A DNA stretch of 64,000 nucleotides from Vigna angularis (GCF_016808095.1 NC_068970.1:52230130-52294129), one strand, 5' to 3'; positions 23,291-35,458 are shown, numbered from the stretch's first letter. A program made the numbers and translations. Notes: a model not told the origin generated them from the sequence alone.

Positions 23291-23470
23291 TCACTAATTT
23301 AACAATCCAACCATTTGCCACATCTACTAAAAGTTAACGTCGTCCAATTTTAAGGACTAATAGTAAGAGTTTCAAAACTATGAGGACTAAAAACCATCAA
23401 AGTTTCGAGTAGGGACTAAAACCAAAATCGTGTGATACTTACGAGATGAAAAACATATTTAACCCTATAT
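23290..23470 (-). repeat. Terminus of an older DNA repeat inside the MULE
   Basis: Repeated AGGACTAA phrases (TTAAGGACTAATAG, GAGGACTAAAAACC, AGGGACTAAAACC) followed by AAACATATTTAACCCT. Read on the other strand this is the AGGGTTAAATATGTTT...GGTCCCT end seen in many legume transposons. The partner end is not visible. Confidence 0.45.
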
Positions 23471-23943
23471 AAAATCTAAAGCATATAATAATCCTTAAAA
23501 ATAAATTATTTTAAAATGCATCAAAATAATTTATATATTATTTTTAAAGTAAATGTTATTAAATAATTATGTATTATCGGTGCAGCTTTAAGAAGAGAAA
23601 TGTAATATATTTTGATTCTGGAAATTGGACTCAAGGTCTACATGGGAAAGAAAGATCGTCTATCTCCTTACGGGAGCATGCATAATAATTATTTTTAGGT
23701 CTATAAATATAAGTTGTCACTAAGAACATTGAATGTTTTTAGCTTAAACAACTTCTCTGTAGTTTGATTTTAATTTTAAAAGTTTTCCTTAATTTTTTAT
23801 TTGTTATTTATTATTTATTAAATTTTAATATTGTAATGTTTATTGTAGGTCGTATTTAATTATATAAGAGGGATAACTATCCATTTTTCGATTCTCAAAT
23901 AAATTCTGATTTTTTATCGGAGTTTTCTTCTTTTCTAAATGAA

Positions 23944-24213
23944 GTGGGTGATGGTGATTACACAGATAAGTTTTCCATTGATCAAATCTTCCCATCACAC
24001 GTCGATTTAATTGAATGGGTTCGAAAGATTGCATTTGACCTTGGATTTGTTGTTGTCATTATAAGATCTGACACAACAACTGGTGAAGCTGGAAGAAAGA
24101 CATTTATTTTGTTAGGTTGTGAAAGAAGTGAGAAGTATAAGAGGTACAAGACTCGAATTAGAGTGACACTCTTATTCGTAAAAATTGTGCATCCAAGCAG
24201 ATGCAACAAGTAG
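23944..24213 (+). pseudogene. FAR1-type DNA-binding domain remnant (MULE transposase N-terminus)
   Basis: The frame reads from about residue 10: FSIDQIFPSHVDLIEWVRKI, then AFDLGFVVVIIRSDTTTG, then FILLGCERSEKYKRYK. This is the legume MULE/FAR1-related N-terminal pattern (a segment with WVR, GF, IIRSD, and LGCERSGKY). Only about 70 residues are recognisable. The expected zinc-binding Cys segment degenerates after a probable frameshift near 24150, and the MULE catalytic and SWIM regions are absent. The opposed mobile-domain remnant begins about 95 bp downstream. Confidence 0.7.
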
Positions 24214-24307
24214 GCTCGAGCAGCGCACTCCCAATGCTCCTGCTCAATGCACTCCTGGTAGACCTCGTGGAGCCAGCTGAGCCTAACTTTTGGACTGCGT
24301 GACTGTT

Positions 24308-25011
24308 TCATCTCAACTGAAGCTTTGGCGCGTCCACGCCAAGCAGCTCCATAATATGAGATCGAGCCTCATCATATTCTAACTCCTCGACCTCACAAAA
24401 TTGACCCATGATTGGTATGTGGAGCAGATTGAGAACTTCATATAATGTGACGCTCATCTCACCTATCGGGAGGTGGAAAGTATTCGTCTCCAGGTGCCAC
24501 CTCTCTGAGAGGGAAACGATCAATCCATGATCGACATACTCGTATGATAGGTTCACTAAAGAACCCAACCCCGACATGGAGATATAAGGCTCAAAGGCCT
24601 CATCGTACATTCCAAAATGCTTTAATTTTTTGTCGTGTTAGGTTGATGACTAACACGGCCTTGCCATATGAAAAATGCAACATGCTGGGTATAATGGGTA
24701 AGTAAGGAGGTGTCATGTGGACCTCTTGGGAATCCACCATCTTCATCTTCATGTTCTTCCTCACTAGAGTCATCCTACTGCTGAACATCCTCCTGCTTAA
24801 CATAATCATCCTCACCATGTCCCTACTATATAAACTCCTCCTGCTTCTCATGATCGTGCTCATCAATGACGTCCACGCAGTATTCTTCTACGCGTCTTCT
24901 ATGTGCAGATGTCGTAGGTCGTCTCCTTTCATCATGTGATGAAGATGATGGCTCACCACGAGAGGATGAAGCCTCACCACGATAAGATGATGCACCTCTA
25001 GTTCTAACCAT
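24308..25011 (-). pseudogene. Plant mobile domain (PMD) protein remnant captured in the MULE
   Basis: Minus strand. It opens with ATG at 25011 (MVRTRGASSYRGEASSSRGE, then a Ser/Arg-rich acidic region), the typical start of the numerous legume PMD (aminotransferase-like, MAIL1-type) transposon genes. A later frame (24610-24308) has the domain core: GLIVSLSERWHLETNTFHLP followed by IGEMSVTLYEVLNLLHIPIMG. A stop after EEFI (24826) and at least one frameshift separate the parts, and the C-terminal half is missing. PMD domains are often carried by MULEs and by gypsy elements. This copy is broken. Confidence 0.75.
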
Positions 25012-25540
25012 TTCTATTAACCAATTATATTATTAACATATTATATACAAAGGAAATAAATAATTATATAATAATAAATATTGAAACAAATAATAAGTAA
25101 TAAAAAAATATAAAATTAATAATAAAATAATAAAGAAATAAAAAAAATTACATAAATAATACTTAAATAATTACAAATAAGAAAAAATAATATGTAAGAA
25201 AATAAAATTTACTAATAATAATAATTATTTAATTAAATAAATAATTTAATAAAATTTCCAAATTCACAAACAAAAATAAAAAAATTAAATAAAATTATAT
25301 ACATAATAAATAATGTATAAAAATTAAAAAATTAAAAAAAATTAACAAACAAATAAAAAATTCAAAATATACTCGAAAAATATATTACATTTTATTTAAC
25401 ATTTAAACTAACATAAAAATTAAAATTACAGAATATATAAATATAAAATTTTACAAACAAAAAAGAAATTGTTAAAAAAAATAAAATATACTAACGTAAT
25501 AAACAAAAAACACAAAACTAGAAAAAATAACCCTGAACTG
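25012..25540. other. Very AT-rich MULE interior
   Basis: Runs of AAATAATAA and AAAATTAA, no coding potential. It probably represents the promoter side of the mobile-domain gene and later decay. Confidence 0.6.
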
Positions 25541-25800
25541 CAATTCCATGTGCGGCAACAACCAGCTGCAGATCCAAGTGTGGTTAGCTTCAACCGCAGA
25601 TTTGATTCAACTGCAGACCACCCACATCCGCACTTACAAGTGCAGCGACCATGCTCTGAAAAAACCTAACCATATATCCAACTTCGGTTACCATCAGCTG
25701 CAGATCCAACTGCGCCGCCACCCTCATCCGCACTTCCAAGTGCGGCGGACATTAATCACAATTTCAACTGCGGTTAAGCTTCCAACTTCTCCCAATTTCA
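25540..25800. repeat. MULE right subterminal palindrome cluster
   Basis: Clustered GTGCGG, CTGCAGATCCAA, CCGCACTTACAAGTGCAG and CCGCACTTCCAAGTGCGG, the last an 18-bp near-perfect palindrome. It mirrors the left cluster at 22440-22590. Confidence 0.7.
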
Positions 25801-26302
25801 ACGCCCAACCCAGATCAAGCAAAAAAATGATGCTGAAGTGCAGATCAACCATAAATCAAGCACAAACATATATTCTATCATACAACAAAACATTTTTTTC
25901 CACACCCATCCATCATGCATCATATACTATAGTTGTAAGGAAATCAAAATAACTAACCTGGACGCCAGCAAAAGCTTGATGTACGTGAAATGTGTGAGAA
26001 GAAGATACCTGCTACAGCCCACAACGACACCAACAACAGTGAACAAACGAGGGAGGAGGGGGAAGGAAGAGCACTCACCACGTTAAAAAAAATGGTGAAA
26101 AAGGAGGAGGAGGGGAGGAGGGGAAGAGTGCCAGAGGAGAAAAAAAGAAGAGTGGTTTAGAAAAGGGGTTAGGGTTTCAAACGTGAGATGCAGCAGAGGA
26201 AGCTTTGAATTTTATTAGTTGATGGGTCAGTTTTTTTATAAAACCAAAATATTCCCACGGACACTGACAGGGATAAAGTTGAAATTACAAAAGAATTAGG
26301 AG

Positions 26303-26341
26303 GTGCAGGATGAACTTAGTGAGGTGCAGGGAGAAGCACTC
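26303..26341 (-). repeat. MULE right terminal inverted repeat
   Basis: Inverted partner of 22020-22058; contains two direct GGTGCAGG phrases 19 bp apart. Confidence 0.8.
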
Positions 26342-26350
26342 AAAACTAAA

Positions 26351-26998
26351 ACTAAATGCCGGATTTAGAAACAGAAGTTATTTTAATCTCTTTAATTTTT
26401 TATTATATTTTGTAGAAATAATATGCATTATCTTATAGGTATTGAAAACTAAATCAGCCGAATTTTAAAAAAAAACAAATTAAAAGATGACAAATTGAAT
26501 TAAACTTTGTGTAATTGTTATGTGTGTTACTTTTATTATAATTTCAAAAGTTATTTTAATTTTTTATATCGTGTGTGAAGTAATAAGTTAATGATAGTTG
26601 TATATGATGAAGTGTATAAATGAAGAATTAAACTTTAAATGATTTACTTGTTTTATATAAAATTTATATTAAAGTTGTTTTTTAACATTTATGTTAGTAC
26701 ATATAATAACGTGCAAAGTAAAAGACAAAGAATAAAAGTTTTTATACTGGTTTGTTTAATTGTTATGTTTTTTTAATCACATGTATTATATTTAATTTTT
26801 AATTAACTAATTGAATCTTACTAAGTTGACTGTGAAGTATTGAGTATTGTTTGAGTTTGTAATCATTCCTATTTAATTCCTTCAGTATTGTTGTATTTGT
26901 AGTCATTTTTAACCAACTTTCTTAATATTCTTTCTACAAGTCACTATTAGCTTAATCAAGTATTTTTTTTCCAAATTACTCTTGATAATATGAGTATT
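26351..26998. other. Gene-free spacer
   Basis: AT-rich. Contains a second copy of the sequence flanking the MULE on the left (TTATAGGTATTGAAAACTAA at 26435-26454) and further partial copies of a TTATAATTTCAAAAGTTATTTTAA phrase near 26535. Confidence 0.55.
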
Positions 26999-27003
26999 CT
27001 TTA

Positions 27004-29583
27004 TGTAACATCCCAAAATTATACAATCATCAACTATATACTTAGAATAATCACATGTATTAATATGGTAAAACAGTTTTAAAGTCAGAGGGAAATAAAT
27101 TCGCGAATGGCCGAACGGCCTTACATATATATATAGTTAACGAGCGTTCACAAAAATAATGAGGACGAACGGTTTACAAAATAAATACCAACCGTCCAAG
27201 AATTTACACAAGACAAAAAGGCGCTCGCTCACAACCGGCCCGCTTATCATAACTACACTAACCAATAACCGAACGTCCTACTGTTCGGCCTTCACTTCAA
27301 CTTCTACAAGATTCTCTTCAGCAATAACGCCTTCTTCAAGCGTTTCTTCCAGAGACGCATCTCCCTCTGCTCACATCCACACGGATGATCATTGCACAGA
27401 CAAGACGGACATACATATACAGACAACACAATGGAAAGTACAAGGGTAAGCTTATTGAATTTAATCCAAGTAATATCAAGCATTTCATACATATCAAGCA
27501 CGTCAAATAATTACAACACATACATTCAACTCATTCATTAACTCAATCAAATTCCTGATACTAGACTGACTGTCCGGACTGTATGAATTCTGTGTAGCTA
27601 CGACGTTCGTGCACCCAGGTGGGATAGCTGGAATACTCGTCAGTAGCCACCTGAGGTTAGTCCGTTCTGTCCAAGTTACAGTTATGGACTAAGACCTCCT
27701 GCCATTCCCACACATGACATACTCCTCTCTACTTGAGAACGAGCACTCACGGAATATCAGGATGACCCGCCAGCTAAGCTTACCACATTCATACTGTACA
27801 AATCTCAATTTCCATTCAAGAGTCGTTCCTCCCTGGAACGCTCGTTCAAAATCCACAATCATAGTTTCATCTCATATACCGTTCGCACATTTTAATCTTT
27901 CCTCTAAATCACATTTTCATTCTTTGTTCCACTTCCATAAAAGGACGAATGTCCCGCCCTCTTTGTAATAGAGAACGAACGTTAATACAATACCAAGACA
28001 GGCTCGTTCACGAGTAGAATAAAACCAACATAGGTTATTAGACGGACTTCATTACAACTTGAATCAGTTTGATGAACTGACTCTAGTACGATCTGGAAAA
28101 TACTTAGGATAATTTAAGTTCAATAACGCTAGAGAGAATCAAATGAATAGATACATCACAAGTTGTTTAGATAAATAAATCGAGCACTATTTAATTCAGG
28201 AGACGAACCGTCAGTCAATGACCTAGCGCGAAAATAGACATTTAATGAAGTTTCTGGACGAACGTCACTGAAGTCTTGGACGAACGTTACTAAATCGGTT
28301 GGACGAACGCTATGAAAAGAATGAGCGTTCGGTATAAGACCGAACGCTACTTATAATTTACACTTTTAGGACGAGCGTTCTGTCTAAGACCGAGCGCCAC
28401 TTAGGACGTACGCTTTTAGGTCGAGGATATTCGATGATTCAAAATCATAGAAATTTTGGGATTTAACAAGACGAGATACTTAAAGTTTATGTTTTAATAA
28501 TTTGACTAAGAGTTCAAAGTATATTTTCAGGCTTCTCAAATTCTCACACAGCACTCATGATGTCTACGTTTGGCCGAACGTTCAAAACGTAAAGCTATAT
28601 ATAAGAGGGCGTTCGTCCTCAAATAGAATCCTTTCCAAATGAAAGGGTTCCGATATTTTAAAGAATTTACTGAGAATACCGAACGGTCAAAGACCGTTTC
28701 GATAACGAACGTTCCATATCATATGAGAATTTATATTCAATGTTTCATTTACATCAAATACATTTTCTCAGTATATACTTCCATGCATTCATCTCATCAT
28801 ACAGCTCATATTTCAGTTTAATCAAACCATAAAACATTTCATCATTTCCATACATCAATTCAGGATCATACTCATATGCCAAACATCCAATATCATAAAT
28901 CATACTTCAAACAACACATAACGCACATGCAGTACAGTAAAATCATAAGAATTAAATCTAATAAGCTTCCCTTACCCGGATCAGTAGTGATCGTTCTAAA
29001 ATGAGTGGTCTTGGCTTGTCCAAATATGGTTCTATCAACTTTTCTCTTGAGCTCTTCACTAAAACTAAAAGAAACACAAAGAGCTCGGTTTAAACCCATG
29101 CATGCAGATGGAACTGGTTTGCAGGAAATCCAAAAACGAGCGTCCAAGTGGAAACTTACCAGAACTGGAAGTTGTTCGGTCCAATATGAAGCTCACGGTG
29201 CAGGGGACGTTCCTACGGTGCTGAAACGTGAACGGAGCAGAGAATGATAAGTTACAGAAGAGAGAAGGGGTAGGGTTCTAGAGAGAAGAAGGAGAAAAAA
29301 ATGGAGGTTGGATTTTCTGAGGAAGATGAAGGTGCACGCAAAGAAGGGAAGAGTGTTTCAGAAAAATTAATTCTCTTCCCAAATCAAACGGACGGTCCCC
29401 CCCCCCCCCCCCCCCCTGCGCTGACACTTGGCTTCCAGAATTGAGTTCAGAACCTTCCAATTTGACACATGGCAGAGAGGGGTCAGAGAATGTGAGTGCG
29501 TTTTAATAGCACTACACACGGGATATGGGTGCATTTATGGAAGCACAGTGGTGACTCAACACATTAATAAATGAGACGTGACA
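27004..29583 (-). mobile_element. Gypsy (Tekay-like) solo LTR, minus strand
   Basis: Minus strand TGTCACGTCTC...GGGATGTTACA (2580 bp). The flanks CTTTA (26999-27003) and TTTTA (29584-29588) form a TSD with one mismatch. It parallels the intact element's LTR: in reverse order it has the GTCCGGAC...GTAGCTAC...TGCACCC block, AACGGACTAACCTCAGGTGG, CTCAAGTAGAGAGGAG, and GATCATCCGTGTGGATGTGA (27365-27385). Enriched in CGTTCG/CGAACG. No internal domain, hence solo. Contains a 20-bp poly-C run (29397-29416). Confidence 0.8.
29397..29416 (+). repeat. Poly-C homopolymer, about 20 bp
   Basis: An uninterrupted C run inside the solo LTR. Its length may be affected by sequencing error. Confidence 0.9.
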
Positions 29584-29588
29584 TTTTA

Positions 29589-30745
29589 GGCTCTCAACAT
29601 TTCATTGTTAACTGTTTTCAAATATTCTTTTACAAAATCACTTCTAACTCAAGCAAGTGTTCTTTCATAAGTTATTTTTAGCTTAATAAAGTATTCTTTA
29701 AACAATAGTCATTTTTTACTAATAACTAAATATTGTTTACCAAATAACTCCTCTAGACTAAGATGTAGAGATGCAAGATTTATAATCATTAATCAATCCT
29801 TTTCTCGTTGAGAAGATAATTGTCTGTTGATTAAGATTATACTCTTTTTCTTCTAGCTTTTTTAATTGATCATTAGTAGTGTTCTAAATAATTTTTTGTT
29901 GGCTTATAAAATTTAGCAATGGTCCTTCTCTCTCTACTTCTTGAATGAATTTATACATATTCTTGAAATACTCATTGTAAAACCATTTCTGGTAGTTGAA
30001 TAACTTCAACCATTTTGAATGTCTTTTCCTTTGTCTAAGAAGCCTCAAAGTGAGGGATGCAATTAATGCACTCCATGTAGTAATAAATGTTCTTTCTTTC
30101 CTTGTATCAACATCTAATAGTTGGATGTATTTATCTCTTTATAGGATAATGTTCATTTTCTAGATTCATCTTAAATTGTAGTGTCTTATGAGATGGAAAG
30201 TTCTTTTAGACAACTTTAACTTTTTGTCAAATGGAAGAGGTAGACATTTTCTACGACATATAATAACCTTTTATTTTTCGTAGTAGTACAAGGTTAGTTT
30301 ACTTATATTCGTTTTATATTATTTTAAAACATTTTTATTTTATCATACATGAACTAAGACTATACATAACATTTTATTGGCTCAATTAATTTCTATTTAT
30401 GATCTACTGTGCATTAACTTATCATTTTTTAAACAAAAACATAATCATATTTTCATACTTAACTATTTTTAGTACGTAATTAAAATAATAAGGTGTTGGA
30501 TTTTTCTTTAACAATATTCATAAACAAAATACTTCCTTCGTAATACTAAACAAATTCTAATCTTTGTTCCCTTTTTCTCTTCTATTCTTATCTTGAAATT
30601 ATATTTTAAAATAAATACAAAGTATTTTAAATTGACTTATCATTAATAATTTTTAATTAGAATATTCAACAAATAATATGTAGCAATATTATTTTAATAT
30701 AGAAAAACTTGACATAATTCAAAACTTCAAAATTTTGATTCTTTC
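29589..30745. other. Gene-free region
   Basis: AT-rich. 29880-30220 is slightly less AT-rich and gives short minus-strand frames separated by stops, none matching a family I recognise. An AT tract begins at about 30753. Confidence 0.5.
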
Positions 30746-30747
30746 AA

Positions 30748-30790
<43 letters not shown>

Positions 30791-30800
<10 letters not shown>

Positions 30801-31050
30801 CAATTAATTAAATCAAGTTATACCATATACTTTTCTATTGAAATAAGTAAATCTTTTAGACTAAAATAATCCAAATTATATATAAGTTTCTTATGTATAC
30901 CAATCATATAATTAGGATTTTTCTCTCTCTCTTATAAATGTGATTAAGATATTTGAGATATAATTTGGATTATTTTAGTCTAAAAGATTTACTTATTTCA
31001 ATAGAAAAAGTATGTGGTATAACTTGATTTAATTGATTGAAATTATATAT
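30791..31050. repeat. Long inverted repeat (about 90-bp arms, about 75-bp loop)
   Basis: Left arm 30791-30883 contains ATTAAATCAAGTTATACCAT and TCTTTTAGACTAAAATAATC; right arm 30957-31050 contains the complements GATTATTTTAGTCTAAAAGA and GGTATAACTTGATTTAAT. Only a few mismatches or 1-bp differences were seen. Both arms run into (TA)n at their outer ends, so insertion at a TA-rich target is likely. Consistent with a foldback element or MITE; it can form a long hairpin RNA. Confidence 0.88.
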
Positions 31051-31054
31051 ATAT

Positions 31055-31735
31055 ATACTCTAACCTCAATCACAAATCAAACTTGACTTTAAACATAATC
31101 ATTAATCTCATTCTCTGATCATTATCATGTTTTACAACTCATCAGGCTTGACCCACGTTAATTCTTCATTAAATTCGTCACTTTTAACAAAAATGCACTG
31201 GAATAGTCAATTATCATCAATAATAATCGATTATTCTCGAGACTTTCTCAAGTATACAAAATATACTATAATAATCGGTTATCACTAGTGATAATTGATT
31301 ACTCCAGTGGCTCTAACACATCAAAATTTCCATATTCAACTCACATGAAAGGATAATCGATTATCATCCTAGATAATAGATTATTTTCAAGATAAAACTC
31401 AAAATCAACATGTACATAATTGATTATAACTAGTGATGATAAATTATTTTCGAATCAAAACACATCCTGGATATAATTTAAGTGTTCAAAACACACATAC
31501 ATCAACCCTAGACCACAAGGGAACATACCCAACACATCATGCATGCATTCAAGTCTCACAAACCCTTATGAACATACCCTTATGAACAAACCCTAATACA
31601 TACCTTATATCACTTGAATAAACCAAAACACATTCTTATGTTGATTACAACCCAAACAAACCCAACATACTGCATATGATAATCATACCACTCTTTACAA
31701 CATATATTTGTATGTTAAAACCCCCCAAACAACAT
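31055..31735. other. Unclassified repeat (segment X) with paired AATCGATTA-type motifs
   Basis: No gene. Several palindromes, for example AATAATCGATTATT at 31211, AATCGGTTATCACTAGTGAT at 31272 followed by AATTGATTA, and AATCGATTATCATCCTAGAT at 31355 followed by AATAGATTA. Segment X apparently continues at 33024-33101 and 38796-39400, having been interrupted by the solo LTR and the copia element. Confidence 0.5.
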
Positions 31736-33018
31736 CGTTGATAGGGGGAGCCTAACTTCTATACATTTTGGTTTTTGATGATAAATAAGTTTAAATGATT
31801 AGAAATGTTTTTAATCATTCTTGAATAACAAAATGACATAACAAGTGTTTATATCTTTAACATGTTAGTGCTAGCTGTTTGAATCCATTCATGTTTAATG
31901 AAATAGGCCTAAAACAGATTAAAAATCTAGTTTTTGGTAATAATAATCGATTACATAAGTTGTATAATCTGTTAGATTAACCAAAACACTTAGAAAGCTA
32001 AATTGGAGCAAATCACTATGTTATAATCGATTACATAAGTTACATAACCGATTAAAATATAGAGATAGGCATAATCTATTATATAAGTAACATAATTTGT
32101 TAAGAAAGACAAATGGATGACTAATGAGGCTAAGTGTCAATATAATCGATTACATAAGTTCAATAATCGGTTAAAACAAAAACAAGGTCTAATCCATTAT
32201 ACAGAGAGCCTAATATGTTAAGACTGTTAGAAGAAGCAATTATAGGCATAAATGTTGAATTAATCGATTATACATGTGTAATAATTTGTTAAAATAGAGG
32301 CAAAAGCATAATAGATTATGCTGATAATATAATCGATTAAACTACTTCAGGATTTGAATTTTCTATATAAACTTGACTTGAGACCTGTTTCAATAACATT
32401 CTAATTTTCATATACTAACATATTTTATGAGTTTTGAATGTAGGGGCTCTCAAGAATTGTTCTTGGAGAAATCCATGCTTCGTTAGTGATCATACATCAA
32501 GATTTCTTTCAAGACATTTAGACTTCACTATTTATGATTCATCTGCACTTTGGAGAGTGTGATTCGATTAGGTTCTTTAGCAATCTATGATATTAGATAC
32601 CTGTGCAAGGATAACTAGGGTCGAGAATTGGTGTTTGCTCTTGTGATTTGAAAAAGATTAAGTGATTCATCTCTTTGTTCTTTGAGAGTGAGAGATTCCT
32701 CTCTTGTATTTGCTATTTCTGATTTGAGTGGTGCGAGGAGTGCAATTGAGAGTTTCATTGTATTCTTATAAACTCAAATCTTTATTAGTGGATTTCCCTT
32801 CAACTAAGGTTGTTGAAGGAGGACTGAATGTAGGCTTGTGATAGCCGAACCACTATAAATTGTTGTGTTTTGATCTTTCTCTTCTCCTTCTTTACTTAGT
32901 TGATTCATCTATCTTTGATTATTGATTTCAAGATTCAAGAACTCATTAAGATTTGAAAAAGATTAAATCCACTTCATCCCCCTCTTGGATTGAGATATAA
33001 GGCCTCACATTTCTAACA
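31736..33018 (+). mobile_element. Solo LTR, family A (copy 2)
   Basis: Starts CGTTGATAGGGGGAGC (TG changed to CG) and ends TTTCTAACA. Flanks AACAT (31731-31735) and AAAAT (33019-33023) give a TSD with one mismatch. Same layout as copy 1 at 29-1940 but without the TRIM insertion and the AT tract, 1283 bp. At least five AATCGATTA-type pairs with 21-bp spacing lie between 31945 and 32340. Confidence 0.68.
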
Positions 33019-33952
33019 AAAATACATTTGTCCTTGCTTAGCATCAATACATATTATTATGAGATGACCCAACAAAGTATTACATACTTTCATAAGGAAA
33101 ACCCAATGTTGAGATTAGTATCGCGCAACAGAACGTTTTAAAGGGCCTATTAAGGTCAATAACCAAGGGGGGAGGAGTGAATTGGTTCTTTTAAAAATTA
33201 TGATTTTCTTTAAAAGCTTTTATCAAACAGTTTAAGTGCTAAAGTTATAAAGTCAAAGAAAATCAACACAAAGGATTTTATCCTGATTTGAATAAAATAT
33301 TCTACATCCAGTCGTTAATCACTATAAACAATGATTAACCTTTTTCACTAAAATATTGTTTCAGATTATAAACAAATTATACAAATAATAAGAAACAAAA
33401 AACACCTTCCTTCACACACGATGGAAGAACCCTGCTCAATCAACTTGAAGAGAACCGCTTCGACTTTAGATGCACTAAACACGAGCTTCTCCTATTCATA
33501 AGACTTTATTTAAGCACTCTACGATTTGAGAACTTCTTCAAAACAAATTTGTATTCTCAAAATGGCTTACTTTCCTTTTCACACACAGAGAGTTTCCCTT
33601 AGGCACACAACTTTAATGCTCTCAAGTGAAAAGTTTTTTTCTAAGAGTTGTGGAGAACTCTATTTATAAGCCAAGGTTCGTGTAGGGTCAAATATTGAAA
33701 AGACATCTCCCAACTTCTAGTGATAATCGATTATCAAAAGTGATAATCGATTTTCAAGCTGTTATGAATGTGATAATCGATTATCCTTAGTGATAATCGA
33801 TTATTGCTGAACCTTGGACAATATTAAACTTGATGTGATAATCGATTATCCCCTGTGATTATCGATTATTTGCACGAGCAACCATTTTCTATTTTAGCAT
33901 GTGATAATCAATTATGTCTTGAGATAATTGATTATTGCCGCAACATAGCTAT

Positions 33953-35458
33953 TAGATATATTATATATTTATCTTTATCTTTAATTAGTTTGTTATTATT
34001 TTTTATTTGTGTTTTGGGCTTAATCCATATTTCTTCTATTATAAATAAATGAACCTATGTGTGTATTCAACACAAGAGAGATTAATCTCACATATAGTTT
34101 TCACTATATTTAACTTGGTATGAGAGCGGGTCGATCCCACTTTGGTTTCTATCTCGCTGGTGCCATTGTCTGCCACTGTCTGCCGCCGTCCACCATCGGC
34201 TGCCGTCTCCGGCCACAGTCGTCGGCCACTGTCACTGGCCATCATCGTCGGTCGCCATCGCCAACTGTCAATCGACGATCGTCCATATCCTTGGAACTTA
34301 GAAGTGGAATGAGTACCTTTTCTGCATACAAATTGCATCGATCTCTATATGGCCTCAAGCAATCACCACGTGCTTGGTTTGGAAAGTTTGACTCCATTAT
34401 TCAAAAATTTGGCTAAAACACAGTGAAGCAGACCATTTGGTTTTTTATTGTCATTCTTCTCTTGGGAAATGTGTTTACTTAATAGTATATGTTGATGATA
34501 TTGTCATTACAAGAAATGATATTGTTGGAATATCTGAACTAAAAGAGTACTTGTGTAGACATTTTCAAACCAAGGATCTTGGAAGTCTCAAATACTTCTT
34601 AGGCATTGAAGTAGTGAAATCAAAAGATGGAGTTGTAATCTCCCAAAGGAAGTATGTTGTTGATATATTACAAGAAATAGACATGATTGATTGCAAACAG
34701 GTAGACAGTCCCATGGACCCAAACCATAAATTAAGGACAAAAGAATGTGAATTATTCTCCCATCTAGAGAGGTATAGGAGGCTGGTTGGAAAACGGATTT
34801 ATCTCACTATTACAAGGCCAGACCTATCCTTTGTAGTTGAAGTTGTTAGTCAGTTCATGCAGGCTCCATGTGTTGACCATTGGAACGCTCTCATTCACAT
34901 TCTAAGGTATATAAAAAAGGCTCCCGAGCAATGATTTTTATATGAAGATAAAGGAAACATTCAGGTCTTTGGGTATTGTGATGCAAATTGGGTAGATTCG
35001 TCTATTGATAGACGGTCCACTATACGATATTGTTTTTCTGGGAGGAAACATTATTTCATGGAAAAGTAAGAAACATAATGTAGTAGTTCGATAACAGCCG
35101 AAGCCGAGTATAAGGCGATGGCGTCACTCACATGTGAACTTATATGGGTGAAACAATTCCTTCAATAGCTTAACTTTTGTGACATCCATACGATGAAGAT
35201 GTATTGCGATAATCAAACTGCTCTCCACATTGAATCAAATCTTGTGTTTCACGAGAGGACTAAACATATAGAAATTGATTGTCATTTTGTATGTGAAAAG
35301 TTGTTGACTAAAGAAATATGTACTAAGTTGGTTGGGTCAAACGATCAACTCGCAGACGTTTTGACCAAGTCATTAAGGGGTCCTCAGATTGACCATATGT
35401 GTGTATTCAACACAAAAGGGATTAATCTCACATATAGTTTTCACTATATTTAACTATA
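33953..35458 (+). mobile_element. Nested, internally deleted Ty1/copia element
   Basis: Inserted in the LTR of the minus-strand copia element. The uninterrupted LTR reads CATAGTTAT|ACTAGAAAG; here GCTAT (33948-33952) and ACTAT (35459-35463) flank the insert. A terminal segment ending CACTATATTTAAC occurs at both ends (to 34114 and to 35454). After the first comes a primer site TGGTATGAGAGC (34115 onward) and a leader with repeated GCCGTC and GTCGGCC phrases. The internal region then jumps straight to RT: gag, protease and integrase are deleted. Exact LTR starts are uncertain, and the 3' LTR appears shortened to about 60 bp. Confidence 0.75.
34309..35404 (+). pseudogene. Ty1/copia reverse transcriptase and RNase H remnant
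   Basis: Begins at the RT segment HRSLYGLKQSPRAW, then VYLIVYVDDIVITRND with the catalytic YVDD, LGSLKYFLGIEV, and SPMDPNHKL. The RNase H part has a GYCDANW-like segment, [33 protein letters not shown] and [11 protein letters not shown]. Interrupted by a stop at about 34414 with a frameshift, by a stop at 34931, and by further damage around 35030-35170. The order of motifs (YVDD, then the TKHIEID helix) is that of copia, not gypsy. It lies in sense orientation to its host LTR fragments and antisense to the surrounding element. Confidence 0.9.

Larger units (their letters stand above)
22020..26341. mobile_element. Mutator-like element (MULE), 4.3 kb, 9-bp TSD
   Basis: Flanked by perfect 9-bp repeats AAAACTAAA (22011-22019 and 26342-26350). 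The left end reads GAGCGATGCTCCATGCACCT; the complement of the right end reads GAGTGCTTCTCCCTGCACCT. The similarity runs for about 39 bp (roughly 29 matches), including TTCATCATGTAC versus TTCATCCTGCAC. Inside are a FAR1-type DNA-binding remnant on plus (23944-24213) and a plant-mobile-domain remnant on minus (24308-25011). A 9-bp TSD and long imperfect TIRs are the hallmark of Mutator elements. No catalytic transposase domain was found, so it is now non-autonomous. Confidence 0.82.

Noticed and set aside
29880..30220. Short minus-strand frames hinting at a decayed gene
   Set aside because: Frequent stops and no recognisable family motif; not distinguishable from chance.
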